From the NCBI GenBank assembly GCA_043770095.1, contig JAYVIR010000120.1, positions 58,561 to 122,560 on the forward strand: DNA of 64,000 nt, given 5' to 3'. This document shows, piece after piece, positions 54,331-63,894 of the stretch. A program made the translations under genes and the position numbers. How positions within the stretch are numbered: position 1 is the stretch's first letter; each line of letters begins with the position of its first letter. The notes below the pieces were generated by a model. That model saw only the letters and a list, made by a program, of their open reading frames with translations. It was not told the DNA's origin and made no database searches. The DNA is from JBGSUZ01 sp043770095. Its GTDB lineage: Bacteria > Bacillota > Clostridia > Peptostreptococcales > Acidaminobacteraceae.

Positions 54331-55512
54331 ATGGACACAACTGCACTACGCAAAAACATTCGAAAAAATTACCTGTTTTCATTTCTAATTTCCATGTCTC
54401 TAACAGAGTCTATTTGGATGCTGTTCCTCGCCTACCGAGGCATGTCACTCCTCCAAATTGGGCTTTTAGAATCGATATACCACATTTTTTCACTGACTTT
54501 CGAAATGCCGACTGGTATGATTGCCGACCGCTTTGGCAGAAAATTTTCGAGAGTGCTCGGACGGGTCATGACGCTGCTTTCCACACTCTTAATGCTCAGT
54601 GCGCATTCATTTCCAGCCTTTGCTTTGGCGTTTTTGTTTACAGCACTTGGAAATAACTTAGAATCTGGCGCCGGCGATGCGCTCATCTATGATACTCTGC
54701 TTGAAATAGACAGCGAAACAGAGTATATGAAAATCAAAGGGCGCCAAGAAGCCTTTTATCAAACTGCAAAATTATTAAGCCTTGTCATTGGCGGTTGGGT
54801 GGCTACGCACAGCTACGAAATTGCCTATGGCATCACTGCGCTGACACACTTCGTCAGCATTCTGCAGGCACTTCGATTTACAGAGCCTAGCATTGGCAAA
54901 AGAGATGTCCAATCCGCTTCTTTAAACAAGCATTTTAAAGAAAGTCTTTTGGCCATTTGGAACAATCGGCACGTCTTCAGGTTCATGCTTTTCATGGAAT
55001 CCTTTGCTTTGTTCTATGCCACGCTATTTTTCTACATGCAAAATTACATGAAATTTCAAGGCAATAACGAATTTTTCATCGGCATTGTCCTAGCGAGTAC
55101 GTCGCTTCTTGGATTGATTTTTTCCGCGCTCGCCCATAAAATCGAACCCCTTCTAGGGCAGAAACGCTTGATTGGCGCCGCATCCTTTGCAATCCTTCTT
55201 TGCCTCTTCGGCATTGCGTTCACGCCATTTGTCATTCCATTCTTCTTAGGCATGGCAATACTTGACGGCATTTTATTCGTCGTTTTTTCAGATTATATCA
55301 ATCAGCTCATCCCTTCAGACTACCGAGCAACCCTGCTTTCCTTCCAGTCGATGCTCTTTAGCGTGATGATGATCATCTTGTTCCCTATTATTGGCTGGAT
55401 TGCAGAGACTTACAGTTTTGAAATGAGCTTTAAGATCCTGTTTGCACTTGGCATTCCCATAATGGCTTATGCGCTGCTTGGGCTCAGACGAAAAATTAAT
55501 AACGTCGATTAG
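54331..55512 (+). CDS. MFS family permease
   Basis: A 393-residue protein with twelve predicted helices. The N-terminal loop motif reads FEMPTGMIADRFGRK, the typical MFS D-x-x-GR[KR] pattern. It is probably a drug or metabolite efflux pump; the substrate is unknown. The ATG has GAGAGG upstream. Confidence 0.92.
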   Translation: MDTTALRKNIRKNYLFSFLISMSLTESIWMLFLAYRGMSLLQIGLLESIYHIFSLTFEMPTGMIADRFGRKFSRVLGRVMTLLSTLLMLSAHSFPAFALAFLFTALGNNLESGAGDALIYDTLLEIDSETEYMKIKGRQEAFYQTAKLLSLVIGGWVATHSYEIAYGITALTHFVSILQALRFTEPSIGKRDVQSASLNKHFKESLLAIWNNRHVFRFMLFMESFALFYATLFFYMQNYMKFQGNNEFFIGIVLASTSLLGLIFSALAHKIEPLLGQKRLIGAASFAILLCLFGIAFTPFVIPFFLGMAILDGILFVVFSDYINQLIPSDYRATLLSFQSMLFSVMMIILFPIIGWIAETYSFEMSFKILFALGIPIMAYALLGLRRKINNVD

Positions 55513-55589
55513 ATCGCTAAATTATTCCTTGTAACAGGTCTTTTCTTATTTAGAAGTTATTTCGCAACAGCCCATTTTTGGGGGGATAC

Positions 55590-57719
55590 CTATTTTAGCG
55601 TGCTCATATAGTCTTTCAATATAAAGTACGACGGTTTTAACCGCTCGTGATAAGTAGGTAGTGTCCACGTTTTCCATGCATAAGAGTCCATATTGATCGT
55701 CGGAATTTTACTTTGATTCAATTTGACAATGGATGCCCCCATATTGAATTCGCTAACTTTCTCGGCTTTAAAACCTTTATTTTTATATAAATTTCCCATA
55801 ATACTTTTAGTGGACGGATCCATGACATTGAGCAATTGCCACGGAATTCTAATTTCAACGGTTTCACCTTTGATATAAAAATCTGCAAGTGAATTATAAG
55901 CCTTATGGGTTGGGTTCGCATCGCCAAAGGTCAATTTACCCGTTTCATGCTTTGTGAATGGAATTATGCGCTGATCCTCTGGCAAGATCATCTCACGAGA
56001 AAGGCACTGATACATTGGGTTAAACAGACCACTGTCTTTACTATGGTACTCTGGGTGAGTAGGTATCATTTTCAGCTGTTCGCCATATTGATAATAGAAG
56101 GCATCATAGCTTGCATCGACTAATATTTTCGACTCCCCCGTACCCTTAATTTGTATTAGAAATTCAGTTGGCTTTTGAAAAGTAAGTTTTGAATTCACTG
56201 ATTTACTGTTGCCCTGATTTTTAAGCGTATCCACGGGAATATAAAGCGTGTCTTTCTTAGAGTCAAATCCTTTTACTTGAGCCATTATATAAACATATTT
56301 CTCGTCTGAATTGACATAGAGTTTTAGTGCGCTGTTAGTGTTTAATGGTTTGATATTTTTCCAATCTGCTAGATCGCCATCTACATTGCAAACACTTTGT
56401 GTCTTACCAGGATCAAAAGCCATTAATCCGAAAGCCTGTTCACAAGTTTGCGCATTTGACCAAAATGGTCTCATATCTGACAAATCTAAATCCATAGTGT
56501 TCCACGTTCTTTTAAACCATTCATCTTGCCAAGCAAATACCAGCGCTCCAAAGTACCCTTCAGCATGAATATCTTTCAAGAGACTCACAATTAGGTTGCC
56601 CTGCTGCTGCTCATCGGTGAACCCTTGGTTGAATCCAGAGGGAACACTTTCATGAGTGAGCCCCCGAGAAGCAGGAATTCCAAACTCTGCAACGAGGACC
56701 GGCGTGGTATGATGAGCAAACAATTCTTTGAGGTATGCTCGGTATGTGTTTATTCTTCCAGAATCGTCCTTAAAGGATGCATACTCCTTCTGGTAATTTA
56801 TAAATTCTGGGTAATAAGGATATACGTGATACGAAGCAAACATACCAGGAGAAAAACTCTCTGTCGCCTTTATATGTTCTGTATCCACAGACACCAGGTC
56901 CTCATTGTGATAGGGCTCGTTGATATGAGCAAGTGGATCGGTCGTCAGCCAATTGGTAAAACTAACAGGTCTTGCCATCCGATAAGTATTCGCCTCATAA
57001 ATGCTGATTGAATCTCCACTTTCCGCTAAAAAAATTTCAAATGCAGACCCTGAGTCAACTTTTAAATACGTGCCACTATAACTTATTTTCTCTGGATTAT
57101 TTTTATTAGTGCCAACGACGAATGAAGGATCCCATTCAATCCCATAAATCCAACCAATCACGTATGGCGAAACATCACTTTTGTAGATTCCGCTAGCAAA
57201 TCCTTGTCGTATGGGGAGTTTGGCCTTTCCATGAATAATGTCCACGAGGTTTTTCCCATCTTCTATAAAATTTGTTTTAATTTTTCCGTTTTCTGCATAC
57301 GCATCGTTTAACCGACCAATATCATTTTCATTGATCCAAACCCCTTGCATCAGATAAAGTGGTTTTTTTGAGCTTCTATTAAACTCATATAGAGCATCAT
57401 AAAATGCAGGCTTCATGGTGGTGTATACCCTAATGACATCTGCATTCATATCTCTAATGTATTTAAACCACCTTAGATATTCAGCTTTTGTGATTGCGAG
57501 TTCACCAGGAAATGTTCCTGGTTTTGCAGCACCAATATTAACACCGTTAAGAAATGTTTTTTTCCATTCCCCATTTGATTCAATTAAAAAATCACGACCT
57601 TCAATCTTAGCTATATACTTTAACTCTTTTGCGGGCGTATCCGCATTTGCTGCTACTATCACAAATGCTAAGATACATAAACTCATCAAACACATGTATT
57701 TTTTTAATCGAATAGCCAT
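55590..57719 (-). CDS. Secreted glycoside hydrolase-like protein with DOMON/CBM-like tail
   Basis: A 709-residue exported protein with a signal peptide (about 1-27). The TIM-barrel-like region (about 50-420) has GVNIGAAKPGTFPGE, VIRVYTTMKPAFYDALYEF, the likely acid/base Glu in YGIEWDPSF and the likely nucleophile Glu in VAEFGIPASRG. A C-terminal domain (about 450-700) with VDGDLADW looks like a CBM9/DOMON-type module. The family resembles GH clan A enzymes, but I cannot give the exact GH number. It is a paralogue of the larger protein at the right edge. Confidence 0.75.
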   Translation of the reverse strand: MAIRLKKYMCLMSLCILAFVIVAANADTPAKELKYIAKIEGRDFLIESNGEWKKTFLNGVNIGAAKPGTFPGELAITKAEYLRWFKYIRDMNADVIRVYTTMKPAFYDALYEFNRSSKKPLYLMQGVWINENDIGRLNDAYAENGKIKTNFIEDGKNLVDIIHGKAKLPIRQGFASGIYKSDVSPYVIGWIYGIEWDPSFVVGTNKNNPEKISYSGTYLKVDSGSAFEIFLAESGDSISIYEANTYRMARPVSFTNWLTTDPLAHINEPYHNEDLVSVDTEHIKATESFSPGMFASYHVYPYYPEFINYQKEYASFKDDSGRINTYRAYLKELFAHHTTPVLVAEFGIPASRGLTHESVPSGFNQGFTDEQQQGNLIVSLLKDIHAEGYFGALVFAWQDEWFKRTWNTMDLDLSDMRPFWSNAQTCEQAFGLMAFDPGKTQSVCNVDGDLADWKNIKPLNTNSALKLYVNSDEKYVYIMAQVKGFDSKKDTLYIPVDTLKNQGNSKSVNSKLTFQKPTEFLIQIKGTGESKILVDASYDAFYYQYGEQLKMIPTHPEYHSKDSGLFNPMYQCLSREMILPEDQRIIPFTKHETGKLTFGDANPTHKAYNSLADFYIKGETVEIRIPWQLLNVMDPSTKSIMGNLYKNKGFKAEKVSEFNMGASIVKLNQSKIPTINMDSYAWKTWTLPTYHERLKPSYFILKDYMSTLK

Positions 57720-57751
57720 GATTGATCCTCCAAAGTGAATTTTTTTATCAT

Positions 57752-58192
57752 TTACTTAATCAACGTCCAACCTGATATCCCGCCAAAATCATAAATCTGG
57801 GTGTAACCCATTTCAACCAATTTGTCTGCCGCCTGCTTGCTTCTGTTGCCACTTCTACAATAGACGAGTATGGTGGCATTTTTGTCGGGCAAAATTGCTG
57901 GAGGCTCAGTATTAATTGTTTCATTGGGAATGAGTATGGCGCCCTGAATATGCCCCGTGTTAAATTCTTCTTCCGTTCGCACGTCTAGGATTATCAGCGC
58001 ATCACCACTGTCCATTTTTTGCTTGGCTTCCTCCGCAGATAGTTTATGATAGATTGCAGCCTCTGAAATGACAGCAGTTGCAGGCTCTGTATTTGTTTCT
58101 GTAGTTGCCACCTTTCCATTGCTACAACCTGTGAAGATTAGCACTGTACTTAACGTCAGCAGAAAAGGTACTTTCTTAGCAAGTTTTTTCAT
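57752..58192 (-). CDS. Rhodanese-domain lipoprotein
   Basis: A 146-residue lipoprotein with lipobox LIFTGC and a rhodanese domain (about 45-145). The active-site loop is VYCRSGNRSK with catalytic Cys, preceded by LDVRTEEEFNTGHI. It may transfer sulfur or bind sulfur compounds outside the membrane. The start at 58192 has AGGAGG upstream. It is just upstream of the glycoside hydrolase-like gene on the same strand. Confidence 0.9.
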   Translation of the reverse strand: MKKLAKKVPFLLTLSTVLIFTGCSNGKVATTETNTEPATAVISEAAIYHKLSAEEAKQKMDSGDALIILDVRTEEEFNTGHIQGAILIPNETINTEPPAILPDKNATILVYCRSGNRSKQAADKLVEMGYTQIYDFGGISGWTLIK

Positions 58193-58400
58193 CAGGATAA
58201 ACCTCCTTTTATTATAGTATACTTCTCTATTACTTATGCCCTTTTTCAAAATTTTAAAGCGCATTAAAAATGCCAAGTTGATTAATAAAAAAGTTTTTTT
58301 ACGTTCATATATTTAAGCCATTTTTAAGTTTTTATATGTTAAACTAATATTGTGAAAATTATATAACAACCCAACCTCTCAGATTAAAAGGAGATCAGCT

Positions 58401-59735
58401 ATGTATAAATTTCCAGAAAATCTCTATGTTGACGTCCGTTTAGAAGAAACATTTGACACCAAAATCAGTTTCAAGAAACTGATTTTACAGGAGCAAAAAA
58501 TCCGAAACAACAAAGGTGCTTTCATTCGTGTATTCGATGGCAACCGCTGGTATTACAGTTCTACAACCGATATTTCAGATGTGCAGACACAAATTGATTT
58601 GCTTGCAGACATGGCAACGCCTAACCCAGACATCCTAAACCACCCTATCGTAAAACGATTTGAAGTTCATAACGAAACCCTTTTGCAGTATGAAGAAGAA
58701 TCCATCACTAGTACCCCTGTTTCTGAGAAACAAGCACTGCTAGAAAATTATCTCAAACTCGTAAGCGATGAAAGCATTGTGCATTTTACGTCTTTCTATG
58801 TGGACAATAAGACAGTCAAATCCATCTATTCCTCAAAAGGCACTGCGGTCACCTTTGACAAGCAAACTTGCGGACTGCGCATCGGTCTTGAACTCGCCTT
58901 TGGTGAGAACAAAGACCAAAGCAGCATTTCAAGATCGGCTATCTATTTTGAAGAACTTGGCATGATCGGCGATTATTTTAAAGATGAAATTGAAAAAACA
59001 GTCGACTTTAATAAAAACGCCGTTTCGGTTGAACCAGGCGAATACACCGTTCTCATGTCACCGCTTGCAACAGGTGTGTTTACGCATGAAAGCTTCGGTC
59101 ACAAAAGTGAGTCTGACTTTATGGTCGGTGACGAAACCATGAAAGCAGAATGGGCAATCGGCAAAGAAGTGGCGAATTCTGTTGTCACGATTATAGACGA
59201 TGGACTTGTCACGGGTAACGGCTATGTGCCATTTGACGACGAAGGCACCAAAGGCAAGAAAACCATGATCATCACAGATGGCATTCTCACGGGGCGCCTT
59301 CATAGCACTGCAACTGCAGCGATTCTTGAAGAAGAACTCACAGGCAACGCCAGATCGACGACTTTTGAATTTGAACCTATTGTCAGAATGACAACCACTT
59401 ATATTGAAAAAGGGACACGTCCTTTAGCCGATATTATCGCTGAAATTAAAAATGGTATTTATATAGACACCATCAAGCACGGTTCTGGCATGACAACCTT
59501 TACCATCGCCCCTTCTAGGGCCTATAAAATTGAGAATGGCCAGATCACGACCCCTGTCAAAATTTCTGTTGTCTCAGGCAATGTCTTTAAAACCCTCAGC
59601 GAAGTGGATGCTGTCAGCAGCGAATTTGAACTGCTTAGCTTCGTAGGCGGCGGTTGTGGGAAAATGGAACAATTCCCGCTTCCAGTTGGCTTTGGTGGCC
59701 CATATACACGTGTGAGAAAACTCAACGTTCAATAA
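58401..59735 (+). CDS. TldD-like metalloprotease subunit, second pair
   Basis: A 444-residue TldD-type protein with zinc motif VFTHESFGHKSESDFMVGDE (HExxxH). The C-terminal GGGCGKMEQFPLPVGFGGP fits the family end. It is more divergent from the first TldD of the window than a simple duplicate would be. It pairs with the gene after it, 31 bases away. The ATG has AAAAGGAGATC upstream. Confidence 0.9.
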   Translation: MYKFPENLYVDVRLEETFDTKISFKKLILQEQKIRNNKGAFIRVFDGNRWYYSSTTDISDVQTQIDLLADMATPNPDILNHPIVKRFEVHNETLLQYEEESITSTPVSEKQALLENYLKLVSDESIVHFTSFYVDNKTVKSIYSSKGTAVTFDKQTCGLRIGLELAFGENKDQSSISRSAIYFEELGMIGDYFKDEIEKTVDFNKNAVSVEPGEYTVLMSPLATGVFTHESFGHKSESDFMVGDETMKAEWAIGKEVANSVVTIIDDGLVTGNGYVPFDDEGTKGKKTMIITDGILTGRLHSTATAAILEEELTGNARSTTFEFEPIVRMTTTYIEKGTRPLADIIAEIKNGIYIDTIKHGSGMTTFTIAPSRAYKIENGQITTPVKISVVSGNVFKTLSEVDAVSSEFELLSFVGGGCGKMEQFPLPVGFGGPYTRVRKLNVQ

Positions 59736-59766
59736 CTAATCTTGAAGCAAATTAGGAGGCCGTGTT

Positions 59767-60993
59767 ATGATCAGTGAATTGTTAAAAATTAGGCAAATTG
59801 AAACTGCCGTTAGAGTTTCGAATACGAAGGTTGAAGCGGTTCGAATAAAAGACATTGTTAAAAAAGGCGTTCGCATCTATGATGGCTCGCATATTGGTAT
59901 TTCAGGCGCCATTGGAGATGTATCTGACGATGCGCTCATCCAGAAGGCAACCGAGAACCTCACCACACACATTGTCTATCCTTATCCAGTTGAAAGTGGC
60001 ACAAAAGACCATCGGTTATTCGACCAAAATATTATCAGTCCTAAAGCGCTTCTCGCACACGCTGAAAATATTTTAGGCGCTCTACGGACTGAATTCCCAG
60101 AATTCGATTTTAGCGAAAAATTATCCACCAATCAAACCGAATATACGTTAAGCAATTCTAAAGGTCTTGATTTGCTCTACAAAGATTCTTTTGTCAGCAT
60201 TGAGCTCATCCTAAAAGAAAAAAGTTCAGCCAACCTTTTTGATGGTTTCATCGGTTATATGGGTCGTTTGTTTGATGAAGCTAAGTTCTTAGCTTTTAAC
60301 CGAACATATTTGGAAGCGTACAAAACCAAAGTTGAACTTCCCGAAGGCGAGCGACTTCCTGTCTTTACGCTTCAATTTCATGAACTTTCAGGCTTCCTCA
60401 ATAAAAGCTTGAACGGTGAACGCTATGCGACTGGCAGTTCCCTATTTAGCGGTCAATTAAACGAAACCGTATTCAATGACGCCATCACAATCAATCAAAA
60501 CTTCAACAGCGAAGAAACCTACACGCCATTTTTCGACCATGAGGGGTGCAGGCTTGAAAACAACAAGCGTCCACTCATTAAAAACGGCAAATTGGTCAGC
60601 GTCTTCACCGATAAAAAAGTGGCAGACACCTACAATTTGCCGCATACTGGCGCAGCTTCAGGAGATTATGACGGCGCACCGCTGCTTGGCTTCACCAATC
60701 TTAGATTTGAAGTGGATCATGTAGACGCTAAAAAAGCGTTAAACGGTCAATTGGCTATTTTAGTCATCGTTGCAGGTGGCGGAGACTTCACATCGGATGG
60801 ACAGTTTGCTTCTCCTGTTCAAATCAGTTTCCTCTTTGACGGCGAAAAGGTGCTTGGCAAATTGCCAGAATTCCAAATTCGTTCGCAGCTTAAGAATATG
60901 CTAGGCGATGATTATATTGGTACTTTTGAAACACCGCTTTACTTTGGCGACCATGAACGCATTCAAGGGTACTATATGGATATTGTTCGGTAG
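59767..60993 (+). CDS. TldE/PmbA-like subunit, second pair
   Basis: A 408-residue PmbA/TldE-like protein without HExxxH. It shows the family pattern including IYDGSHIGISG, GSSLFSGQLNE and GGGDFTSDGQFASPVQ. It follows the TldD-like gene with AGGAGG upstream. Its stop lies nine bases before the 3' end of the convergent glycoside hydrolase-like gene. Confidence 0.88.
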   Translation: MISELLKIRQIETAVRVSNTKVEAVRIKDIVKKGVRIYDGSHIGISGAIGDVSDDALIQKATENLTTHIVYPYPVESGTKDHRLFDQNIISPKALLAHAENILGALRTEFPEFDFSEKLSTNQTEYTLSNSKGLDLLYKDSFVSIELILKEKSSANLFDGFIGYMGRLFDEAKFLAFNRTYLEAYKTKVELPEGERLPVFTLQFHELSGFLNKSLNGERYATGSSLFSGQLNETVFNDAITINQNFNSEETYTPFFDHEGCRLENNKRPLIKNGKLVSVFTDKKVADTYNLPHTGAASGDYDGAPLLGFTNLRFEVDHVDAKKALNGQLAILVIVAGGGDFTSDGQFASPVQISFLFDGEKVLGKLPEFQIRSQLKNMLGDDYIGTFETPLYFGDHERIQGYYMDIVR

Positions 60994-61002
60994 TGTGAAA
61001 TT

Positions 61003-63894
61003 TTAAAAACCTTTAAAAAAGTTAGACAACGTCTCAAACCCTGATTTAGGGCTGATGTAATACTCTGGTACTTCCCATGTGCGGTAACGCCACTTTAGCG
61101 AAACCGCCGGCTCATTTATCACAGAGACTTGCATGAGCATTTCCTGCGAAGTTGTCGTTTTGAGTTGATCTTGAAGTGGCAAGGCTACAGGGTTTGCATC
61201 GCTTAACACCTTCTTTGAAGAGGGATCTGTTATCCCCAAAAGCGTATATGGCAAGCGAATTTTAAGCTGAGTGCCCTGCCTCTCTAGCATGGCCGTGGAC
61301 TGAGAAAAATGGCTGATGTTTAATTGACTTAAATCAATAAATTTAGCCGGTATTTTGCCAGTGTTTTTTACAAGGGCTTCTTTATTGGTTAGTTGCAGCA
61401 TATGTTCGAATGTACTTAGTGGCATGTCACTGCTGTCATGTTTTCCTTTTGTAAAGTTATAGCTTGGGTTTACCAGTAGGGTTGCAGTGTTATTTGCGAC
61501 TTTAAGCTGATACTCCCAAGCTTCTTTTTTATCCACTTGGGCATAGGAGCTAATCAAAAGATCCAACGGCTGACTGGCAGCGACTTGATCTTTGAAACTC
61601 AGCGTCATTTCCAGATAGGTTTCATTTTGCCCCATTTCGAATTTGGTTAAAGAAGAAGCCCCTTGAGTTGACGACACTGCTTGAGCAGACTTAATATCAT
61701 AAAGACTTTCCATTTTAGGCGCTATTGAACGAACGCCCATAAGACCGTAATTTTGCTCTGGATCCATGGCATTGTGCCATAATGGGTGGCGGCTATAAGG
61801 AATCATATAGGGTTCTGTCGTCCATGTTTTCTTCGCCCATTCGTCCATCCATTCGAAAATGACAGCGCCTGCGTAGCCTTCTTTTTTGATGGCTTTGCTC
61901 ATTCTGATAATGTCACGTGCCTGCTCCGTTTCAGTCAATCCACCGTGGTTAAGGCCATCAGGGCTAATGTGTGCGGTACTCATGCTGGTCGAAATGCCAT
62001 ATTCTGCTACAATGGCAGGATAATTGACCTGCGTCTTCATAAACGCATTCAAATAACCACCGTAGCGAAACGTCCCTTGGTCATCTTGATAATTGGCGTA
62101 GGCAGGGTCGTTGTTGATGAAATCTGGGTAATTGGGGTAGATGTGGTAAGCACCGAAAAATCCGACTTTGGTCTCGGGGTGAATCAAAATATGATTGATG
62201 TCCACGACTGCTTTATCGTTAAACTGCTTGGACTTATCCCCTTCCAAATTCCACTCGCTATCATGTTCAAGTGGGTCTAACGTCGGCCAATTGACTATGC
62301 CAACCAGAGGTTTGCTCCCAAAATTCTTCTCCTCTAGCGAAAGAACATACTCGCACGACTCTGCAAGCCACGCTTCAGTAGCACTGGCATTTGGGGTTGT
62401 ATAGAGATATTTTCCGTTGAATTGATAATTGAGATTTAATGAATCCGTCGCCATGACTTCCTCTGGCTCCATTTCGCGACCAACCAAGTACCCTAATAGA
62501 TAAGGCGAAACGTCATAGGCATATGCGCCATAGGCTCTATACTGTCGAATGGGAATATTAATTTTCCCATGAATGGCGTCTGTCACATATGCCATCTCTT
62601 GTTGGTATGTTTCATTGTAGTTTTTCCCAAGATAATTTTGCTCTGGGGGTTTCTCTTCAGGCCAAATTTCTTGAATGAGGTACAGTTTTTCTTCATGGCT
62701 GATATTGAAATCGTACAGTGCTTTATAAAATGCCGGCGGCAAAAGTGTGTATACGCGAATGGTATTCACATGTAACGTTGCCATCTGATTTAGCCACACG
62801 CTGTACTGAGCCACGCTCTTTGGAAACTCAGTAAAGTTCTTGCCAGGAAGTGTAGCACCTAAATTGACGCCTTTAATAAAAAAGGGCGATTTTGTGCCAT
62901 TACGCTCTGTCTTTATAAAGGTTTTCCCTTTAATTTCAAAAGAATTTGAAACGCTAGTGATTGCTAAAGGCTGTTTGATTTGAGCTTCTTCCAACATGCC
63001 TTTTAATTTTTTCATATACCATTTCCAAAACGATTTTTCATTTGAATTGCGCTCATACAGACTTTTATTTGCCATATAAGTGTCAATATCCTTTGCGAAA
63101 AATGGCACACCAACAGCCATCTGATTAAATTCACCCGTTGCATAGTAACCTTTATATAAAGGCGTTGAACAGGCAACCAAGGCTGGAAATTGAGCTGTCA
63201 ATCCCAGTTGCTTCAACTTTCTTAAACCCTCGCTGCTTGCTGAAATGCGGTATGAAGCCTCCACTGGGCGGTCGGTTTGAACCACTTCAAAGTAACTGTA
63301 ATATGGTTGCTGAACCGTTTTGCTTTCAAGCTGCAAATCACCCTTAAAATCTTTTCCTTCTAGAAGAACAATGACTTGAGTTTCATTTGACAACACAATC
63401 CCTTTACCATTAAAATGCCATTTTTGACTGGCATTCTTTTCATAAAGGTCTTTTACCATTTTGGGCACTTCATTTGGATTGGACAATTCAGTCACCATTT
63501 TGCCGACAATTTTTGTATTCTTAATGTCAAACAACATCTCGATGGTTTGGTATTGTTCATCTGAAAGCACTTGATCCATAAAGAGACTCTCAGCAAAAAT
63601 AACATTCTGATTTACTTTTCCAAGCAAATTATCATCCAAATCCTTGCCATCTGCAATCCAGAGCAGATCCGGCGTTTCGTTGTCTAAGGCATCGGTTAAT
63701 TTCAAATGTGCTTTCATCCAATCCAGGCTTGGACTTTTATGAGTTGAATCGGCAATTAAAATGGTTTGAGCCGTTGGCTGAGTCTGTAAAAATTTAATGA
63801 TTGGGAGCGTAAAAAACAATACAATGCCTAGGGTAACAGCGCCCATTAAAAGTCTGATTATTAAAATCCACTGTTTGCGATTAAAACGCATCAT
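61003..63894 (-). CDS. Membrane-anchored glycoside hydrolase-like protein, long form
   Basis: A 963-residue protein with one N-terminal membrane helix (about 12-33). An unassigned extracytoplasmic domain (about 35-330) precedes a TIM-barrel-like domain (about 340-720). Barrel motifs are GVNLGATLPGKNF, HVNTIRVYTLLPPAFYKALY, the likely acid/base Glu in VGREMEPEEV and the likely nucleophile Glu in VAEYGISTSMS. A C-terminal beta-rich domain follows. It is paralogous to the 709-residue protein of the window. Its ATG overlaps the stop of the GT2 gene (ATGA), so the two are translationally coupled, as in polysaccharide synthase/hydrolase pairs. Confidence 0.75.
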   Translation of the reverse strand: MMRFNRKQWILIIRLLMGAVTLGIVLFFTLPIIKFLQTQPTAQTILIADSTHKSPSLDWMKAHLKLTDALDNETPDLLWIADGKDLDDNLLGKVNQNVIFAESLFMDQVLSDEQYQTIEMLFDIKNTKIVGKMVTELSNPNEVPKMVKDLYEKNASQKWHFNGKGIVLSNETQVIVLLEGKDFKGDLQLESKTVQQPYYSYFEVVQTDRPVEASYRISASSEGLRKLKQLGLTAQFPALVACSTPLYKGYYATGEFNQMAVGVPFFAKDIDTYMANKSLYERNSNEKSFWKWYMKKLKGMLEEAQIKQPLAITSVSNSFEIKGKTFIKTERNGTKSPFFIKGVNLGATLPGKNFTEFPKSVAQYSVWLNQMATLHVNTIRVYTLLPPAFYKALYDFNISHEEKLYLIQEIWPEEKPPEQNYLGKNYNETYQQEMAYVTDAIHGKINIPIRQYRAYGAYAYDVSPYLLGYLVGREMEPEEVMATDSLNLNYQFNGKYLYTTPNASATEAWLAESCEYVLSLEEKNFGSKPLVGIVNWPTLDPLEHDSEWNLEGDKSKQFNDKAVVDINHILIHPETKVGFFGAYHIYPNYPDFINNDPAYANYQDDQGTFRYGGYLNAFMKTQVNYPAIVAEYGISTSMSTAHISPDGLNHGGLTETEQARDIIRMSKAIKKEGYAGAVIFEWMDEWAKKTWTTEPYMIPYSRHPLWHNAMDPEQNYGLMGVRSIAPKMESLYDIKSAQAVSSTQGASSLTKFEMGQNETYLEMTLSFKDQVAASQPLDLLISSYAQVDKKEAWEYQLKVANNTATLLVNPSYNFTKGKHDSSDMPLSTFEHMLQLTNKEALVKNTGKIPAKFIDLSQLNISHFSQSTAMLERQGTQLKIRLPYTLLGITDPSSKKVLSDANPVALPLQDQLKTTTSQEMLMQVSVINEPAVSLKWRYRTWEVPEYYISPKSGFETLSNFFKGF

